Shown here in pieces: positions 28,221-36,239 of a DNA stretch of 64,000 bases. Source of the DNA: Azonexus sp. (lineage in GTDB: Bacteria; Pseudomonadota; Gammaproteobacteria; Burkholderiales; Rhodocyclaceae); NCBI RefSeq assembly GCF_023150235.1, contig NZ_JAKLLH010000006.1, positions 124,001 to 188,000 of the forward strand, written 5' to 3'. The notes beneath the pieces are model-generated. The model did no database searches, had not been told where the DNA came from, and worked only from the letters and a program-made list of their open reading frames with translations. How positions within the stretch are numbered: position 1 is the first letter of the stretch; each line of letters begins with the position of its first letter. The translations under genes were made by a program, and so were the position numbers.

Positions 28221-28949
28221 TCAGTACAGCGTGGCAAACTGCATCTGCCCGTCGAGCAGGCTGACTTTGTAGGCATTTTCCTTGTAGGTCTTGCCGTTGC
28301 TGACCAACGCCGTCTTCACCGTGTAGTTCTTGCCCTTGGCGTCGGCCGGCAGCTTGAACTTGGAATTGGTCTCGTAACGCCCGGCACCATCGACGGCGGT
28401 CAGCTTCTCGCTCTTTTCCTCGACCAGCTTGTTGTTCTCGTCGTAAATCGCGTATTTCTGGTGGACTTCCGGCACCTTGTCGCCGTAGCCGACCAGGTCG
28501 GTGTTGGCGGTGATCTGCACTTCCTTCTGCCCTGAGGCATCCGGCGCCGCGGTCTGCACCTTGCTTTCGAACTTGGCCGGGATCACGTCATTTTTGGGAA
28601 CGACCGCCTCGATCTGCGCCTCCTTGCCCTTGCTCTTGCCTTTGGTCTTGGCCTGCGCCTTGACCTGGTTTTCATACTCCGAGTTCACCTGCCCGGCGTC
28701 GGCGATTTTCTTCGACTCGAAATACCAGGCGATCAGGAAGCCGGCGGTAGCGCCAATCACCGCACCGGCCAGGCAGCCCTGCGAACCTTTCGCTGCCGCT
28801 CCGATAGCGCAGCCGGCGGCGGCACCGATCAAGGCGCCGGTGGCACGTTCATCGAGCTTGAAACTGCCATCCGGATTGGTGGCACAAGCCGACAGCAGAA
28901 ACACGCCAGCTACAGCCAGCGCAATCGGTCGCTTAACGGAATTGAACAT
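28221..28949 (-). CDS. Glycine-zipper lipoprotein
   Basis: 242 residues. A type II signal peptide with lipobox LLSAC (Cys at about 22) is followed by Gly/Ala-rich zipper segments (GALIGAAAGCAIGAAAKG, GAVIGATAGFLIAW) at about 38-75 that can insert in membranes. A Lys/Ala-rich linker (KAQAKTKGKSKGKE) comes next and then a beta-rich C-terminal half (YAIYDENNKLVEEKSEKL, YTVKTALVSNGKTYKENAY). It is the last gene of the FecR-OmpA-caspase set, 47 bp after the caspase gene. It is probably an outer-membrane lipoprotein that anchors or partners the caspase protein. No named family member recognised. Confidence 0.82.
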   Translation of the reverse strand: MFNSVKRPIALAVAGVFLLSACATNPDGSFKLDERATGALIGAAAGCAIGAAAKGSQGCLAGAVIGATAGFLIAWYFESKKIADAGQVNSEYENQVKAQAKTKGKSKGKEAQIEAVVPKNDVIPAKFESKVQTAAPDASGQKEVQITANTDLVGYGDKVPEVHQKYAIYDENNKLVEEKSEKLTAVDGAGRYETNSKFKLPADAKGKNYTVKTALVSNGKTYKENAYKVSLLDGQMQFATLY

Positions 28950-28996
28950 TGCATCCCCCTTTTGCTCTCGGGCACAGGCCCTTGTTCATGGAAAAA

Positions 28997-31879
28997 TCAT
29001 TTGACGACAATGGCAATCGGATCGTCGATCCCGTGGTCGCTGACGTACGGCCGCTGCTGGTTGTCGGTCAGATCGCGCACGCGGCGGGTAATGTAGCGTT
29101 TGAGCGTGGTCGGATAGATCAGCTTGTCGCGCGGATCCTCGGCCTCGCCGCGCAGGCCTTCGATCAAGGCCTTGGTGAAGGCGCCGTTGCCCCATTCGTC
29201 GGTTTCCTGCGCCAGTTCCTTGGCGGTGGCCGAGGCAAAGACGATCACGCCTTTTTCCTCGTCCACCTGGTTGACCGTGCCCGCCATCTTGGCCTGGTTG
29301 GCCAGCGCCCCGGAATGGCAGGTATCGAGGAAGAACATCGCCCGCCCCGGCAGGTTCTGCAAGGTATCGACGATTTCCTTGCCCGGCAGCCAGTTGTCCT
29401 TGTTGCCGACGCTGCCGGCACGATAGGGCACGTAGTAGTAGGAGTGATCCTGGGTCATCCCGTGACCGGCGAGGAAAACGACGCCGGCGTCCTTTTCCTT
29501 GACGTTGTCGCGCAGCCATTTGAGGCCTTCGCGGATGTTGTCCTGCGTCGCTTCCTCGTCGACCAGCACGCGCACCGCCGGCTTGTCGTAGAGCTTGGGC
29601 TTGCCCGGCGGCGGCTGGGCGATCCGCGTCATCTGCCGGCGGAAGTCGGAAGCATCCTTGACCGGCAGGGCCAGCGCGTTGTCGCCCGGATACTTGTTGA
29701 CCGCGACGATCAGCATGTACAGCGTGTCGTATTTCTCGATGAACGGGGCCTTGCCCGGCGCTGCAGTCGGGCGGCGTACCTGGATGCTGACCGGCTCGGA
29801 CTTGGCGTACTTGTTTTCAGCAATCAGCAGGATTTCGGCATCCTTCGGCGGCACCGGCACCAGCGCCTCGAAGACCGATCCTTCGGCCGAACGGGTCGAG
29901 CGCGTCTTGATATTGCGTTCCAGCTTGCCGTTCACCCGCACCTTGATTTCCTTGACCGGCGCCCCGGTCGCCGAACGCAGCGCGTAACGGATCGGCACCT
30001 GCGCCTCGCCGCTCTCGATGCTGCGGTCGCTCTGCAATTCGATTACCGGTGGCAGGGCTTCGACGATCTGTGCGGCGGGCTTGGCCGGCGGCGCCTTGGC
30101 GGCCGCATCGGCCTCGGCGTTCATCTGCGCCAGCAAGGCCAATTCGGCCTTGAAGCTGCGTACCGCCTCGCCCTCGTCGGCCAGCTGCATGACTTTCTGG
30201 ATCACGCTCGGCTGGTAGAAGCGGTCGCGGAAACGCCCGACCGAGAAGAAATCGGCCGCCTGGTTGAAGGCACGATTGACGTGCCAGCCGACCAGATTTT
30301 CGCCGCCCATCGAGGTGTCGTAATAGCCGGTCGGCGTCCACACGATCCAGCGTTCGCGGTCGCCATGGACGAACAGCGTCAATTGCAATTCGCCGTCGCT
30401 GCTGCGGAACCAGCGGATGCTGCCGTCGCCGAGCGCGGCAACGATCCAACGCCCGTCGCCGCTGACATTGACCACCCAGGCCGCGCCCGGCAGGCGGCGC
30501 TCCCAGAGCTGGCCGCCATTGCTGGCATAGAAACGGAGGAACCATTCGCTGCCAAGGGCGATTTTTTGTCCGTCGGGCGTCGCGGCCGCACTGCGCACCA
30601 CTTCGCCCGGACGCAGCAACAGCGCCCGGCCGTTGAGCGTCGGCGCGGTGGCGTTGCGCCAGTTGTCCAGGCCGGACGGGATCAGTGGCGGACGCAGTGC
30701 ACTACCGGCAGCGGCTGGCCGCAACTCGCCTTTACCCAGATCGAAAGCCAGGACATCCTTGCCGGCCGGAGCCATCGGAAAATCGATTTGCTGGCCGTCG
30801 GGCGAAACCCGGAAGCTGTCGCCGGCATCGCGGAAATCGCCGTTTCGGGCCAGCGACAGGAAGCGTTGGCTGCCGCTGGCATCGAGCGCCACCCAGGCCG
30901 GCTCGGCCGAACTGGCGAGCAAGCCGCCGGCGTGAGCCGCCAGCGAGGTCACGATATTGCCGAAGCTGGCGACCGGCACCCCGGGCGCGCGTCCCCGGTC
31001 GGCAAACGCCAGCACCGCGAAGCGGCCGTCACGGACGACATTGCCGGCGGCATAGAGGGTGCGCCCGTCGGCCGACCAGGCAACCCGCCCGAGATTGTTG
31101 CCGCCGGCGCTTTCGACGACATGCACGATGTCCAGCGTCGAGTTGAGGATCACCACCCGGGCGCTGTCCTGCAAACCGACCGCGAGTTGCGAACCGTCCG
31201 GCGACCAGGCCAGCGCATACGGCTTGCCCGGCATCTGCTTGCGCGCCAGGCGCTCCATGCCGTTCTTGCCGAAGCCATAGACCCGCAGGTAGCCATCAAG
31301 CGACACTACCGCCAGCCGACCCTCGCGCGAGAACGCCGCGCCATAGATCGCATCGTTGAATTCGGGGTCGGCGCCGACGAAAGCGAGATTGCGGCGGAAG
31401 ACCCGCAGCCCTTCCTGGCGCAGGCCGATGGCCAGCAACTGGCTGTCGCCCGACCAGGCCAGCTGGGTGATCGGCGCTTCCAAGCCGGAGAGGGTGCTTT
31501 TCGGCGGCAGGTTGCCGGTGGCGCGGTCGAACAGGTAGACCGCGTGCGTCTTGCCGTCAAAACCGGCATTGCCGCCAAGCGCCACCTGCCGGGCATCGGG
31601 CGACATCGCCGCAGCGTACAGGGCACCGATGCTTTCGGCGCCGAGCGGCGGCCGCAGCACGGCAACCGCTCGGCCGCTGCGCAGATCCCACAGGCGCGCG
31701 GTCTTGTCCTCCGAAGCGGTCACCGCCCATTGCCCGGCGGTATCGGCGGAAATCCGCGCAATCGGCGACAGGTGCGCCTCGGTCTCGATCCGCAGGACTG
31801 GCTCGCGCGGCAACTCCGGCGCGGCAGCGGCCACGGCAATATTCAGCGCGGCCCACAGGCCGACCAGCAATGCACGCAC
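28997..31879 (-). CDS. Exported WD40-repeat caspase-family (C14) protease
   Basis: 960 residues from GTG 31879. AAGGAG lies 12 bp upstream of that GTG, and the frame open to 31909 has no better start. A signal peptide MRALLVGLWAALNIAVAAAAP comes first. WD40-type beta-propeller repeats span about 30-530 (ASEDKTARLWDLRSG, AWSPDGSQLAVGL, AWSADGRTLYAAGN, GDGSIRWFRSSDGELQ). A linker with an Ig-like segment follows (VPIRYALRSATGAPVKEIKVRVNGK). The C-terminal caspase domain (about 710-940) has its catalytic His in VVFLAGHGM and Cys in MFFLDTCHSG, so the dyad is intact. It should cleave after basic residues like other bacterial C14 peptidases, but in the periplasm. Third gene of an operon with fecR-like and ompA-like genes. 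Confidence 0.92.
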   Translation of the reverse strand: MRALLVGLWAALNIAVAAAAPELPREPVLRIETEAHLSPIARISADTAGQWAVTASEDKTARLWDLRSGRAVAVLRPPLGAESIGALYAAAMSPDARQVALGGNAGFDGKTHAVYLFDRATGNLPPKSTLSGLEAPITQLAWSGDSQLLAIGLRQEGLRVFRRNLAFVGADPEFNDAIYGAAFSREGRLAVVSLDGYLRVYGFGKNGMERLARKQMPGKPYALAWSPDGSQLAVGLQDSARVVILNSTLDIVHVVESAGGNNLGRVAWSADGRTLYAAGNVVRDGRFAVLAFADRGRAPGVPVASFGNIVTSLAAHAGGLLASSAEPAWVALDASGSQRFLSLARNGDFRDAGDSFRVSPDGQQIDFPMAPAGKDVLAFDLGKGELRPAAAGSALRPPLIPSGLDNWRNATAPTLNGRALLLRPGEVVRSAAATPDGQKIALGSEWFLRFYASNGGQLWERRLPGAAWVVNVSGDGRWIVAALGDGSIRWFRSSDGELQLTLFVHGDRERWIVWTPTGYYDTSMGGENLVGWHVNRAFNQAADFFSVGRFRDRFYQPSVIQKVMQLADEGEAVRSFKAELALLAQMNAEADAAAKAPPAKPAAQIVEALPPVIELQSDRSIESGEAQVPIRYALRSATGAPVKEIKVRVNGKLERNIKTRSTRSAEGSVFEALVPVPPKDAEILLIAENKYAKSEPVSIQVRRPTAAPGKAPFIEKYDTLYMLIVAVNKYPGDNALALPVKDASDFRRQMTRIAQPPPGKPKLYDKPAVRVLVDEEATQDNIREGLKWLRDNVKEKDAGVVFLAGHGMTQDHSYYYVPYRAGSVGNKDNWLPGKEIVDTLQNLPGRAMFFLDTCHSGALANQAKMAGTVNQVDEEKGVIVFASATAKELAQETDEWGNGAFTKALIEGLRGEAEDPRDKLIYPTTLKRYITRRVRDLTDNQQRPYVSDHGIDDPIAIVVK

Positions 31880-31920
31880 GATTTTCCCCGTCTCCTTCCC
31901 CTGGCCCACGTCGCGACGAC

Positions 31921-32538
31921 TTAGCGGACCAGCATTTCAACCCGGCGATTGCGCGGCTCGGCGACCTCGTCGGTGGTCGCCACCAGCGGTTCGCGCTCGC
32001 CGCGCCCTGCGGCCTGCACGCTGTCACCCGGCAAGCCCTGCTTGAGCAGCTCGCTGCGCAGTCGTTCAGCGCGGCGCAAGGCCAGGCGGTCGTTGTCGGC
32101 AAGCGAACCGACGCGATCGGTATGGCCGACCACGATCACGTCCGGCGCCGGTCGCCGGCGCACCTCGGCCAGGACCTTGTCCATTTCCTTCTTCGAGTCG
32201 ACGGTCAGTTCGTCGCGCCCTTCCAGGAAATACAGCGTGAACCGTTGCGGCGATTCGGGCCGGGCCGACATCGCCTCGGCAAAGGCAGCCTTGATTTCCT
32301 GCTCGCTGAGCTTGCCCGTCTGCGCCCCGTCGGCGCCCCCCTGGGCATTGGCGTAGGCGCCGCTGAGTTGCAGCGGCTTGCCGGCTTTCGGCGTCACCGT
32401 CAGCGCTCCGGCCTGACCGCCGGCATCCGGCAGCACGACATAGGTTTCGCGCGGGCCGGCGCAAGCGGCCAGTCCCAGCGCCAGAAACAGCGACGCCAGC
32501 GTCTTCAATTGCTTGGCAGCATGCCGATCCAACATCAT
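31921..32538 (-). CDS. OmpA-family peptidoglycan-binding lipoprotein
   Basis: 205 residues. Lipoprotein signal with lipobox LAAC near residue 26, then a short beta-rich segment and an OmpA-like C-terminal domain: LTVDSKKEMDKVLAEVRRRP, VVGHTDRVGS (peptidoglycan-contacting Asp), ALRRAERLRSELLKQG and NRRVEMLV. Expected to be an outer-membrane lipoprotein gripping peptidoglycan. Its ATG overlaps the fecR-like stop by 4 bp, and the caspase gene follows after 41 bp, so the three are one unit. Confidence 0.92.
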   Translation of the reverse strand: MMLDRHAAKQLKTLASLFLALGLAACAGPRETYVVLPDAGGQAGALTVTPKAGKPLQLSGAYANAQGGADGAQTGKLSEQEIKAAFAEAMSARPESPQRFTLYFLEGRDELTVDSKKEMDKVLAEVRRRPAPDVIVVGHTDRVGSLADNDRLALRRAERLRSELLKQGLPGDSVQAAGRGEREPLVATTDEVAEPRNRRVEMLVR

Positions 32539-32999
32539 TTCCCCTCCACGTTGACGGCAAAGCTGCGTGCCTGGCCCTTGAGTTCCGCTTGCGGCGTCTT
32601 GACCCGGACCGCCTCGGGCTGGGCATTCGCCAGGTTGCCAGCCTCGATCGAGACGGCGCCGCGCTTGACGAAGGCGTCGAAGGCGCCGAGATAGGTGGTC
32701 GAGTCGTAGGCATAACGTTCGAGCACGACTTCGGCGTTGGGGCCGAGCGACAGGGTCGAGTTGTCGTTAAACATCAGGCCGGCCGAACCGTTGGCCTCGG
32801 TCAGGATCACGTCGTTTTCCTTGAGCCGGACGCCGACCATGCCGGGCAGCTTCTGGCCACCGCGTTCGAGCACGACGATGCCACGCGAAACCTTGATCTG
32901 GCCGACCCAAACGGCAGCCTGTGCGAACGCCGAAGCGGCCGCGCACAGGAGGACAGCGCCCCCCAGCCCTGCCGCCAGTCTGAAATAGCTTTTATTCAA
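32535..32999 (-). CDS. Exported FecR-domain protein
   Basis: 154 residues from TTG 32999, chosen because a strong ribosome site GGGGGAG precedes it by 5 bp; a longer frame to 33032 would overlap that site. A signal peptide (NKSYFRLAAGLGGAVLLCAAASAFAQ) is followed by a FecR domain: VGQIKVSRGIVVLERGG, VRLKENDVILTEANGSAGLMF and NSTLSLGPNAEVVLERY. It lacks the sigma-factor-regulating N-terminus of true FecR, so it is a stand-alone periplasmic FecR-domain protein. First gene of the caspase operon. Confidence 0.88.
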   Translation of the reverse strand: MNKSYFRLAAGLGGAVLLCAAASAFAQAAVWVGQIKVSRGIVVLERGGQKLPGMVGVRLKENDVILTEANGSAGLMFNDNSTLSLGPNAEVVLERYAYDSTTYLGAFDAFVKRGAVSIEAGNLANAQPEAVRVKTPQAELKGQARSFAVNVEGK

Positions 33000-33117
33000 G
33001 GTGATCTCCCCCTCTGGCTTGCCATCTTGCATGGCTTTTCAACATTACCAAGGCCGATGGGAGAAGGCAATCACTGTTGTGGCAGAATCGCCGCCTGCGC
33101 CACCTTCCCCCGCCCCC

Positions 33118-33888
33118 ATGAAAATCGCCTCCTGGAACGTCAATTCCCTGAAAGTCCGCCTCCCGCACCTGCTCGACTGGCTGGCGGCACAACAACCCGA
33201 TGTGCTGTGCCTGCAGGAACTCAAGCTGGAGGATGCCAAGTTTCCGCTGGCCGAGATCGAAGCTGCCGGCTATCGCGCCGCCTTTGCCGGCCAGAAGACC
33301 TACAACGGCGTCGCGCTGCTCGCCCGCCAGGAAATCGCCGATGTCCAGATCAATCTCCCGAACTTCCCCGACGAACAGAAGCGGCTGATTGCCGGCACCG
33401 TCGGCGATGTCCGCGTGGTGTGCGCCTACATGCCCAATGGTCAGGAGGTCGGCAGCGACAAGTACGCCTACAAGCTGGCCTGGCTGGCGGCGCTCGCCGA
33501 ATGGCTGCAGGCGGAACGGGTCCGCTACCCGAAACTGGCGCTGTGCGGTGACTACAACATCGCCCCGGACGACCGCGACGTACACAACCCGGCCGCCTGG
33601 GAAGGCAAGATTCTCTGCTCGGCGCCCGAACGAGCCGCGTTCCGGCGCTTTCTCGAACTCGGCCTGAGCGACAGTTTCCGGCTCTTCGATCAGCCGGAGA
33701 AAACCTTCTCGTGGTGGGATTACCGGATGCTCGGTTTCCAGAAGAACCTCGGCCTGCGCATCGACCACATCTTGCTTTCGGCACCGCTCGCCGCCGTCTG
33801 CAGCGCGGCCGGGATCGACCGCGCCCCGCGCAAGCTGGAGCGCCCGTCCGATCACGCGCCGGCCTGGGCCACCCTCAACCTCGCCTGA
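33118..33888 (+). CDS. xth: Exodeoxyribonuclease III
   Basis: 256 residues of the ExoIII/APE family: MKIASWNVNSLKVRLPHLL, CLQELKLEDAKFP (metal Glu), YNGVALLAR, CGDYNIAPDDRDVHNP, FSWWDYR, GLRIDHILLS and the terminal SDHAP with the catalytic His. It cuts at abasic sites and degrades DNA 3' to 5'. ATG 33118 matches known starts. Divergent from the fecR-like gene. Confidence 0.96.
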   Translation: MKIASWNVNSLKVRLPHLLDWLAAQQPDVLCLQELKLEDAKFPLAEIEAAGYRAAFAGQKTYNGVALLARQEIADVQINLPNFPDEQKRLIAGTVGDVRVVCAYMPNGQEVGSDKYAYKLAWLAALAEWLQAERVRYPKLALCGDYNIAPDDRDVHNPAAWEGKILCSAPERAAFRRFLELGLSDSFRLFDQPEKTFSWWDYRMLGFQKNLGLRIDHILLSAPLAAVCSAAGIDRAPRKLERPSDHAPAWATLNLA

Positions 33889-33907
33889 GTCGGCCAAGGA
33901 ACAAAAA

Positions 33908-34579
33908 ATGAGCATTTCCACGGTCGACCGTGAAAAACTGCAAAAACTCTATCCGGCCTTGCCGGATCTGGGCGCCGAGCGCTTTGCCGCCCTGCTCCGC
34001 GACAGCCGCTTGCTGCAGCTCCCGGCCGGCACCGAGGTGTTTGCCGAGCGCCAGGCCTGCCAGGGCTTTCCGCTCCTGCTCGAAGGCAGCATCAAGGTCG
34101 TCAAGCAGGCCGGCAACGGCCGCGAAATGACGCTTTATCGGGTCGCCCCCGGCGGCTCGTGCATCATCACCTCGAGCTGCCTGCTCGGCCACGCCGCCTA
34201 TAACGCGCGTGGTCTGGCCGAAAGCCCACTGACCCTGCTGGCCTTGCCGGCCGACAGTTTTGCCAGCCTGCTGGTCGAGCATCCGCCGTTCCGCGATTTC
34301 GTTTTCCACCTGTTCTCGGAGCGGATCGCCGAACTGATGCAACTGGTCGAGGAAGTCGCCTTTGCCCGCCTCGACCAGCGCCTCGCCAAACTGTTGCTGA
34401 ACGCACCGCAGGACCAGTTGAACGTGACCCACCAGCAACTCGCCGACGAACTCGGCAGCGTCCGCGAAATCGTCAGCCGCCTGCTCAAGGGCTTTGCCGC
34501 CCAGGGACTGGTCGGTCTCGGCCGCGAGCAGCTCACCTTGCTCGACCGCGACGGCTTGCGTCGTCTCGCGGCGCAGTAG
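33908..34579 (+). CDS. Crp/Fnr-family transcription regulator
   Basis: 223 residues. The N-terminal cyclic-nucleotide-binding-type beta roll covers about 25-140 (GTEVFAERQACQGFPLLLEGSIKVVKQ, GREMTLYRVAPGGSC). A dimer helix and a C-terminal winged helix follow (about 150-215: VTHQQLADELGSVREIVSRLLKGF). No N-terminal FNR Cys cluster is present, and the Cys positions (SCIITSSC) sit in the effector domain. The first codons carry the dispersed palindrome (33919-33932), which encodes STVDRE. A CRP/FNR-type dyad lies between this gene and the following DUF2892 gene, the likely target. Confidence 0.92.
   Translation: MSISTVDREKLQKLYPALPDLGAERFAALLRDSRLLQLPAGTEVFAERQACQGFPLLLEGSIKVVKQAGNGREMTLYRVAPGGSCIITSSCLLGHAAYNARGLAESPLTLLALPADSFASLLVEHPPFRDFVFHLFSERIAELMQLVEEVAFARLDQRLAKLLLNAPQDQLNVTHQQLADELGSVREIVSRLLKGFAAQGLVGLGREQLTLLDRDGLRRLAAQ
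33919..33932. repeat. Dispersed palindrome inside the 5' end of the Crp/Fnr gene
   Basis: Perfect CACGGTCGACCGTG followed by AAAA, from codon 4 to 9; translated in frame as part of the peptide STVDREK. Confidence 0.88.
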
Positions 34580-34594
34580 GCCGAACCGGTGCTG

Positions 34595-34610
34595 TGTGAC
34601 TCAAGTTACA
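34595..34610 (+). promoter_or_regulatory. CRP/FNR-type dyad before the DUF2892 gene
   Basis: TGTGAC-N4-GTTACA, one mismatch from perfect symmetry. A TTAAAG -10-like box follows at 34631-34636, placing the dyad centre about 41 bp before the expected transcript start, the class II activator position. Confidence 0.7.
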
Positions 34611-34671
34611 TACAAGCCGGCGAGCACGGCTTAAAGTGGCTCCATCACCCAACTCTGATGGAGAACGCAAC

Positions 34672-34869
34672 ATGAAAAACAACGTTGGCGGTATCGACAA
34701 AATCCTCCGCATCGTCGTCGGCCTCGGCCTGGTAGGCGCCACTGCAGCCGGCATGCTGCCGGTCTGGGGTTGGATCGGTGTCGTGCCCCTGGCCACCGGT
34801 TTGATGGGCTGGTGCCCGGCCTACGGGCTGCTGGGCATGAATACCTGCCCGCTGAAAAAACCCGAGTAA
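34672..34869 (+). CDS. DUF2892 (YgaP-type) small membrane protein
   Basis: 65 residues: MKNNVGGIDKILRIVVGLGL, two hydrophobic spans (RIVVGLGLVGATAAGMLPVWG, GVVPLATGLMGWCPAYGLLG) and the family ending CPAYGLLGMNTC. The same module forms the membrane part of the rhodanese YgaP, where it is linked to sulfur chemistry. A stand-alone version next to a Crp/Fnr regulator suggests control by redox or sulfur state. GGAG ribosome site 8-11 bp upstream. Followed by a terminator. Confidence 0.92.
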   Translation: MKNNVGGIDKILRIVVGLGLVGATAAGMLPVWGWIGVVPLATGLMGWCPAYGLLGMNTCPLKKPE

Positions 34870-34896
34870 GCCGCTCAGCGACCGGCAAGCTCTCCG

Positions 34897-34935
34897 AAAA
34901 AAGCGCCCCCGTTCCGGCGGAGGCGCTTTCTTTTC
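34897..34935 (+). terminator. Intrinsic terminator after the DUF2892 gene
   Basis: Stem AAAGCGCC/GGCGCTTT with a small inner stem, ending in TTTCTTTT; the multi-hairpin element starts at its end. Confidence 0.85.
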
Positions 34936-35095
34936 ATCGTAAGACTAACTCCGGTTTGAAACCCCGCCCTTCAGGGCGGTGGGAGCCGACCCCGGCCTGA
35001 AGGCCGGGGTTTCAGGCGACCGTTTTGGGAGGGGATGCAAACCCCTTCCAATACATGTTTGACCGACAGGCATGAATGCCTGTCGCTAATTTCTT
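34935..35095 (+). repeat. Multi-hairpin intergenic element, copy 3 (161 nt)
   Basis: Full-length copy in the same orientation as copies 1 and 2, between convergent DUF2892 and rsmA genes. It has the perfect inner hairpin CGCCCTTCAGGGCG and the palindromic GACAGGCATGAATGCCTGTC near its end. Confidence 0.92.
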
Positions 35096-35098
35096 GCG

Positions 35099-35300
35099 CC
35101 TGAAAACCGGGACGCAGTCTGAAACCTCGGTTCAAACGCGGATTTAGCTGGCAAATGCGAACTTTCCAATGACCGATGGCTTACCCGAGCGTTTCGCGAA
35201 GTGTCTGCCGGATGGTTACCCCCGGAAACGCCGAGAAAGCCAAACCATCCGCGCCATCAACGACTGATCCGCGTTATCTGCGTAAAAACTGTTTTTTTCC
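35099..35300. repeat. Diverged intergenic module, copy B
   Basis: Partner of 12749-12918 with the same ordered blocks, here after rather than before the multi-hairpin element. Contains ATCCGCGTTATCTGCGT. I see no gene in 34870-35304. Confidence 0.6.
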
Positions 35301-35304
35301 AGGT

Positions 35305-36096
35305 TCACCCGGCTTGGAGATAGTTGGCAATGGCGATGTAATCGGCGAGTTGCAGATTTTCGGCGCGTTCGGTCGGCTCGATCCCGAGCGCGGCGAACCC
35401 GGCGTCGTCAAGCACGCCCTTGAGCGTGTTGCGCAGCATCTTGCGCCGTTGCGAGAAGGCCGCCAGCACCACCTGTTCCAGCTTCTGCTCGCTTTTCGCG
35501 GTCAGCTCGCTTTTTGGCTTGGGAATCAGCCGGACCACCGCCGAGTCGACCTTGGGGGCCGGATCGAAGCTTTCCGGCGGCACGTCGAGCAGCCATTCCA
35601 GCCAGAAGCGATACTGCAGCATCACCGACAGGCGGCCGAAATCGGCCGTACCGGGCTCGGCGACCATGCGCTCGACGACTTCCTTCTGCAGCATGAAATG
35701 CATGTCGGTCACCTGCTCGGCGTAGTTGGCCAGGTGAAAGAGCAGCGGCGTCGAGATGTTGTACGGCAGGTTGCCGACCAGCTTCAGGCGCGTGCCGATG
35801 GTCGCAAAGTCAAAGGCCAGCGCGTCGCCCTCGTGGATCGCCAGGCGTTCCGGCGGGTGCTTGTGGCGCAGGCGGGCGATCAGGTCGCGGTCGATCTCGA
35901 CCACGTGCAACTGCGTCACCCGCTGCAGCAGCGGCTCGGTCAGTGCGCCGAGGCCGGGACCGATCTCGACCACGGTCTCGCCGGCCTGCGGATTCACCGC
36001 GCTGACGATGCCGTCGATAATTCCACGGTCAACCAGGAAATTCTGCCCAAAACGCTTGCGGGCGACGTGCGAGGTACCGGCTACCGGTTTTTTCAT
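35305..36096 (-). CDS. rsmA: 16S rRNA (adenine-1518/1519-N6)-dimethyltransferase
   Basis: 263 residues of the KsgA/RsmA family: [10 protein letters not shown], the SAM-binding [24 protein letters not shown] and the catalytic NLPYNIS, then [12 protein letters not shown] and [15 protein letters not shown]. It dimethylates two adjacent adenines near the 3' end of 16S rRNA late in 30S assembly. Last gene of the lptD-surA-pdxA-rsmA set, a conserved order in gamma- and betaproteobacteria. A gap of 143 bp separates it from pdxA, in which I see no gene. Confidence 0.97.
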   Translation of the reverse strand: MKKPVAGTSHVARKRFGQNFLVDRGIIDGIVSAVNPQAGETVVEIGPGLGALTEPLLQRVTQLHVVEIDRDLIARLRHKHPPERLAIHEGDALAFDFATIGTRLKLVGNLPYNISTPLLFHLANYAEQVTDMHFMLQKEVVERMVAEPGTADFGRLSVMLQYRFWLEWLLDVPPESFDPAPKVDSAVVRLIPKPKSELTAKSEQKLEQVVLAAFSQRRKMLRNTLKGVLDDAGFAALGIEPTERAENLQLADYIAIANYLQAG

Positions 36097-36239
36097 CTGC
36101 GACTCACTTCGGTTTGCCGCCGTTCCCTGCGGAGCAGCGGCGTGCCGGCCAGCGGCGTCAGCGCTGCCCGGCGGTTGCGCCCAAGTCCGGGCGGAGATTC
36201 AAACATGTGGCCAGCCAAGCGCCGGAATGCCGCCCCGGT

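Noticed and set aside
28949-31924. 991-codon open frame opposite the caspase gene
   Set aside because: Shadow frame; the caspase frame has a signal peptide, WD40 repeats and an intact catalytic dyad, while the opposite frame is low-complexity Arg/Ala/Gly.
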